Source: Glomus cerebriforme (lineage: Eukaryota; Glomeromycota; Glomeromycetes; Glomerales; Glomeraceae). From it: a DNA stretch of 11,969 bases. The notes beneath the pieces were generated by a model. The model had not been told where the DNA came from. It worked only from the letters and a program-made list of their open reading frames with translations, and made no database searches. Within the stretch, counting starts at the first letter, position 1. Each line of letters begins with the position of its first letter. Positions 8,638-11,969 of the stretch are shown piece by piece. Made by a program: the position numbers and the translations under genes. The stretch lies in NCBI GenBank assembly GCA_003550305.1, contig QKYT01000015.1, positions 264,608-276,576 of the forward strand, written 5' to 3'.

Positions 8638-10017
8638 CTTTGTTTCTTTTTTGTATCTTCATTTCGATTTCAATTTAACACCCATCAATTCATTTCACAA
8701 CATAAATGACCTCTGTTGGTTTTAGAAGTTTTATATTTGTTGTTATTATACATGATTTCCCAATCAGATACACCCAAAATAAATTTGACTAGATAGAACC
8801 AGAGTTGATTATCGGTAAACTCGAAGTTCTGATCAATAAAAGACATTTAAAGAATAAAGGAAAAACTTTTGGAAAATAGTAATGATTACAAGAATAAAGA
8901 TTGCATTTTTAAAAATAAAAAAACAGACAGTCTTATGATGTAGTCGAAATTAAAAAGATCGTGTTGATGCAGACAATAAAACTACACGAATATACGACAA
9001 CAAAAATAACAGAAAATCATAAACAAAAAACGAACGATATATATTCGATAACAAACTAACCTGGGCTGTGTTATAAAATCCTTGACGAGTAGGTGCTGCA
9101 GCAGGAAATGCAGAAGTTCCATTGTTATACCTAGCCGTATCAACCCACACATTTGATGTTTGTTGAATTGGTTGTTGCGCTTGCTGAACCTGTTGTACTT
9201 GTTGCAACTGTTGAGTCTGTTGATATGACGCCAAACTATTTGAGTTCTATTTATAAAAATTATTTATATTAAATAAATTATTATCAAGAAAATTTATTTA
9301 AATAAAATAAGAATAAATGTAAACCACTCACAATTCCGCTCAAGAAATTTGGATTGATATGAATATGCGTTCTTCCACCATCTATCGACCCTCGAGATTG
9401 ATATCTCATTTGCTGTTTCGACAATGTTTTTTCAATAGGACCAGTAACCTCTGAAGAGTATACAGGATTTCCTGTTGGTCCACTTTTCCATGTAGCTAAC
9501 ACTCTTTCAAGTTTATGTTTTGTAGTTTGTTCTACCGCATTATAAGTGTCCATAAATGTATGATAAAGATTTCTCGAGAATAACATGATATATGTTCCAC
9601 CAACATTTTTACTAATAGAATCAAGAAGATATAATACTGGTAATTTGTGTTGTGGTGGACACTAAATAAACGTATGACAATATTGATTTATTTTTACGTT
9701 AGAAGTTTATTAAAAAAGTTGATTTACTTTTTATTAAGTATATTTCCTGGATACAAGAACCTTTTTTTTTTTTTTTTTTAAAGAAATACTACTTTGAAAG
9801 TTGTTTATTTATTTTAACATTCAAAAAGTTATCTAGAAATACTTACTGTTCTGATCTGTTCTTCGATGGCCTGTACAATTGCTCTTGCAGCATTAATATT
9901 CTCCTGTGCTATAATCGTCAAATTAGTGATTATGGGTTTTGAGTTGAATGTTAAATCTTGCAAAGACGCTAAATAGTCCTGTCGAACACTTTCTAGATCG
10001 AGCTCAGAGTTGGCCAT
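6552..10017 (-). CDS. PCF11: Pcf11-like pre-mRNA cleavage factor IA subunit, eight exons
   Basis: Pcf11 binds the Ser2-phosphorylated RNA polymerase II CTD and is needed for mRNA 3' cleavage and transcription termination in the nucleus. Predicted exons are 10017-9847, 9661-9332, 9246-9061, 8236-8072, 7991-7402, 7329-7134, 7007-6690 and 6629-6552, giving 677 aa (yeast Pcf11 is 626). The CTD-interacting domain spans about residues 3-140 ([29 protein letters not shown]). A Gln-rich stretch follows (about 176-197), then a Pro/Ser-rich linker. Zinc finger 1 has C498, C501, H518 and H522 (CKQCG, HLDWHF). The segment from RSWF to DWI resembles the Clp1-contact region. Zinc finger 2 has C611, C614, H643 and C646 (CPIC, YHATCH). 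The end is LGKRKAV, with basic residues that could serve in nuclear import. All junctions are GT-AG. Intron 5 has TACTAAC (7350-7356). The start context AAAATGG is good. Confidence 0.92.
8237..9060 (-). other. Oversized PCF11 intron 3 (824 nt)
   Basis: The donor is CAG/GTTAGT at 9060 and the acceptor AATTAG ends at 8237, phase 0. The other PCF11 introns are 60-185 nt, so this one is several times longer. Sense-strand features are a 71-A run (8567-8637) and an AATAAA at 8366-8371. Reading through the donor would add about 36 residues before a stop near 8950, giving a product with the CTD-interacting domain but no zinc fingers. A missed micro-exon cannot be excluded. Confidence 0.65.
8567..8637. 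repeat. 71-nt T homopolymer (A run on the PCF11 sense strand)
   Basis: An uninterrupted run of 71 T lies between T-rich flanks broken by single C or G. The long Lys-coding frame it creates on the minus strand is an artefact. Exact length is unreliable because sequencing and assembly slip in such tracts. Confidence 0.9.
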
Positions 10018-10480
10018 TTTGTTTTAAGAAAAATTTTTTTTCTCCTCGATTTTTTTTTTTTTTTATATCGGCAATATCAAAGATGAAATCACTTTTTTTT
10101 TTTTATATATTTAGGCGAAAAACCATGCAATATACGCGATAACTCTGGCCGATGCTGATCTGATATTTATAAAAAAATGGGTACAAATTTCTCTATTGTT
10201 ATGATTTCAAAGCAAGGAAACAGCCCAACGCAAATTTAATATTGTGTTACGTAATACAAATACAACTACATTTTAGGACTAGCCCTTCTTATATCTAGAT
10301 TAACTACTGATTTAACACCTAAATAGTATTTATTGATAAAAGCTATATTAAATCAAAAACTATATTAAATGCAAATTATAATAAAAAAAATTGCAATTTC
10401 TTATTATTCTATAATTTTCTTCTTACTTTAACTTAGTATATAATATAAAGAGTTTAGTTTAATAATTAAATAAAATTAAG
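10018..10480. promoter_or_regulatory. Upstream region of PCF11
   Basis: Immediately upstream of the ATG the sense strand is A-rich (T tracts at about 10032-10040, 10051-10064 and 10092-10103 on the + strand), which would favour a nucleosome-poor promoter and an A-rich leader. A near-palindrome around TTACGTAA (10247-10254) and a duplicated CTATATTAAAT near 10342 and 10361 are the only other structures. No second gene was seen and no transcription start can be fixed. Confidence 0.4.
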
Positions 10481-10709
10481 GGGCAACTCTTCCTACTGAT
10501 CTTTATGCCCATTTCTCTAAAGAAGTTTTGGAAAGAAAAGTTGCACTTTTTGCCATTTTGCACTAAGAAAATGGTTTTTTAGTCTTAGAAAAAGTTGTTT
10601 TACGCCACTGGAGTTAATTAAAAAGGTTTAAAAAGTTTGGAAAATAATCTCTGGCATACCAAGTTTTTTTGCAAATCAACTTCATGATAATTTTCAGTTA
10701 CCTATATCT

Positions 10710-11345
10710 TTCTTTAAGTTGATATCCAAAGAGCTATTTGGTATTCTAAAGCACCTTCTATAAGCACAAAATGGACAGGTTGGACTTATGACTACTTTTG
10801 GTGAACCTAAAAGCAGGCCTAGCATGAAGATATTTTGGAAGTAAATAACTTTTCGTAAAGTTGACACATAGGCTTGTCGCAGCAGGAAGAGTCTTTTCTA
10901 AAGTTAAAATTTGGTAAAAAAATACATTTTTTTCAATTTTTAAATATCATTTTTATTGGTAGAAAAGTGAAAGAACATCAAATTTTTTAGGCTTATGAAG
11001 AAAAATATTGAAACTGGTGTAAAGTTTACCATATACTGAGAAAAAAGTCCTCTTTACCTTAGCAAATGGAGCAGTACTATAAGCAAAAGTAGAAAGGTAC
11101 TGAAAAATTTGATTGATAGCTAATCACCTATTGGTAATTGATTTTCTTGTTGTAACATATTCCTAGGTTTTAGTTTTACAGTAGTGATCTCTTTTTAGTC
11201 CCTTAAGATGACATTATGATTTGTTATTATTAAAAAATACAAAAATAGTTAAAAAAGTGCATAAAGATATAGATGCTTGGTCAGGGTATATTGGTATAAA
11301 AATAAAGTTTGAATCAGCTGAAGCAAGATGAAATTTTTTTTGCAA
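10710..11345 (-). mobile_element. Decayed repetitive parent element, copy 2 (inverted)
   Basis: Read on the minus strand, this stretch aligns in order with the three blocks of copy 1 but contains neither the MITE nor the hAT-like insert. Clear anchors are CTTAAGGGACTAAA (complement of about 11194-11207), AAGAAAATCAATTACC (complement of about 11132-11147), TACCAAATTTTAACTT (complement of about 10900-10916) and CTTCATGCTAGGCC (complement of about 10816-10829). A minus-strand frame is open for about 48 codons around 10965-11110, and another for about 30 codons around 10775-10895, but stops separate them. I do not recognise the product, and similarity fades below about 10710. Confidence 0.6.
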
Positions 11346-11364
11346 TAGGCAGTATTATTATTAG

Positions 11365-11443
11365 ACTTGGACATGAATATTAGACGTCTAGAACCAGATA
11401 GTCTCTGTCTATGTCCAATATCTTTAATGTTCTGGATATTTAT
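11365..11443. repeat. Cluster of GGACAT/ATGTCC motifs with an AGACGTCT palindrome
   Basis: TTGGACAT occurs near 11367 and 11435 with the inverse ATGTCCAA near 11412. AGACGTCTAG sits near 11383. The cluster abuts the outer edge of parent copy 2 and has no counterpart at the equivalent place in copy 1, so it may belong to another small element. Its ends could not be set. Confidence 0.35.
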
Positions 11444-11449
11444 TTGGAC

Positions 11450-11969
11450 ATTTATATATATATCATATAATTTAAAGTTTTTTAAGTTTATAAAATTTTT
11501 ATAAGTTTAATATAATAACATGTAATTAAAATTATAATAAAATTACTTATATAATTAAAAAATAACGTGCACATTTTTTTTCTCTTTTAAATGAATCTTT
11601 ATTCATAGAAATTGGATAAAAAACTCATAAAATTTTATTAGTAAAGAAAATCATTTTAAAATTCAAGAAATTTGCAAAATATTAACTTTTATTTTTTTTC
11701 CAATCTTCCTATCTACCTGCAAACAAAGGTTCTTTATATAGTTTTTGCTCCTTAATAATGCACAAATTGTAATACAATACACATCTCTATTTATAACTTT
11801 AATTTTACACAATCCCCTAATTAAAGTAATCTGTAATATATAAATATTCTTAATTAAAATAGTAAATCTATACTTGCATTAATTTTAAAAAGTATTAACA
11901 AATCTTATTTAGCATTTGAATCATTAGGGCAGTGACATATATTACCTAATATTAGTTTCATAAGAGGTC
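11450..11969. other. AT-rich stretch without a recognisable gene
   Basis: It opens with a short TATA dinucleotide run and continues as low-complexity AT sequence. No coding frame of useful length, splice-linked exons or RNA gene was seen on either strand. Confidence 0.6.

Noticed and set aside
8372..8662. Lys-rich minus-strand frame
   Set aside because: It is created by the 71-nt homopolymer inside PCF11 intron 3.
9948..10142. + strand frame over the PCF11 start
   Set aside because: It is antisense to exon 1 and the A-rich leader, with Phe runs from T tracts.
1..11969. CRISPR array, tRNA or rRNA genes, bacterial operon
   Set aside because: No regularly spaced identical repeats, cloverleaf or rRNA-like sequence was seen, and both genes are spliced and eukaryotic.

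Overview
This is an intron-rich, very AT-rich eukaryotic window. The two recognisable genes are fungal: a DASH/Dam1 kinetochore subunit, which is essentially restricted to fungi and some relatives, and a Pcf11-type mRNA 3'-end processing factor. Short introns with TACTAAC-like branch points, long A/T tracts and dense decayed DNA transposons suggest an early-diverging fungus such as an arbuscular mycorrhizal (Glomeromycotina) species. The clade is inferred from style and protein similarity, not proven.

Layout. Positions 1-330 are a repeat-rich fragment (ACGG cluster, GGGTACCC palindromes), and 330-1010 is AT-rich filler. From about 1000 to 4430 lies a nest of mobile elements. A decayed parent element (about 1632-4080) is interrupted by a ~200 bp MITE (1829-2027) and a 1544 bp hAT-like element (2313-3856). 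A second, inverted copy of the parent at about 10710-11345 lacks both insertions, so it acts as an in-window empty-site control. A sister copy of the MITE lies at 1011-1250. A separate 176 bp palindromic MITE (4246-4421) sits just upstream of the first gene.

Genes. ASK1 (4491-5728, +, two exons) and PCF11 (6552-10017, -, eight exons, 677 aa predicted) are convergent and separated by about 820 bp. ASK1 belongs to the microtubule-binding DASH ring of the kinetochore. Pcf11 reads the Ser2-phosphorylated RNA polymerase II CTD and drives cleavage and termination. Their pairing looks like chance neighbourhood, not shared function.

Most unusual. The interior of the hAT-like element is an array of diverged repeat units, each made of a micro-exon-like segment (24-42 nt for most) and an intron-like segment with donor, TACTAAC-type branch point and pyrimidine-tract acceptor. 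At least three of the intron-like segments can fold a hairpin over their own 5' splice site. Other points are a 52-residue tandem duplication inside Ask1, two identical AACGCGTT (MluI-cell-cycle-box) sites at the start of ASK1, and an 824 nt PCF11 intron carrying a 71-nt homopolymer.
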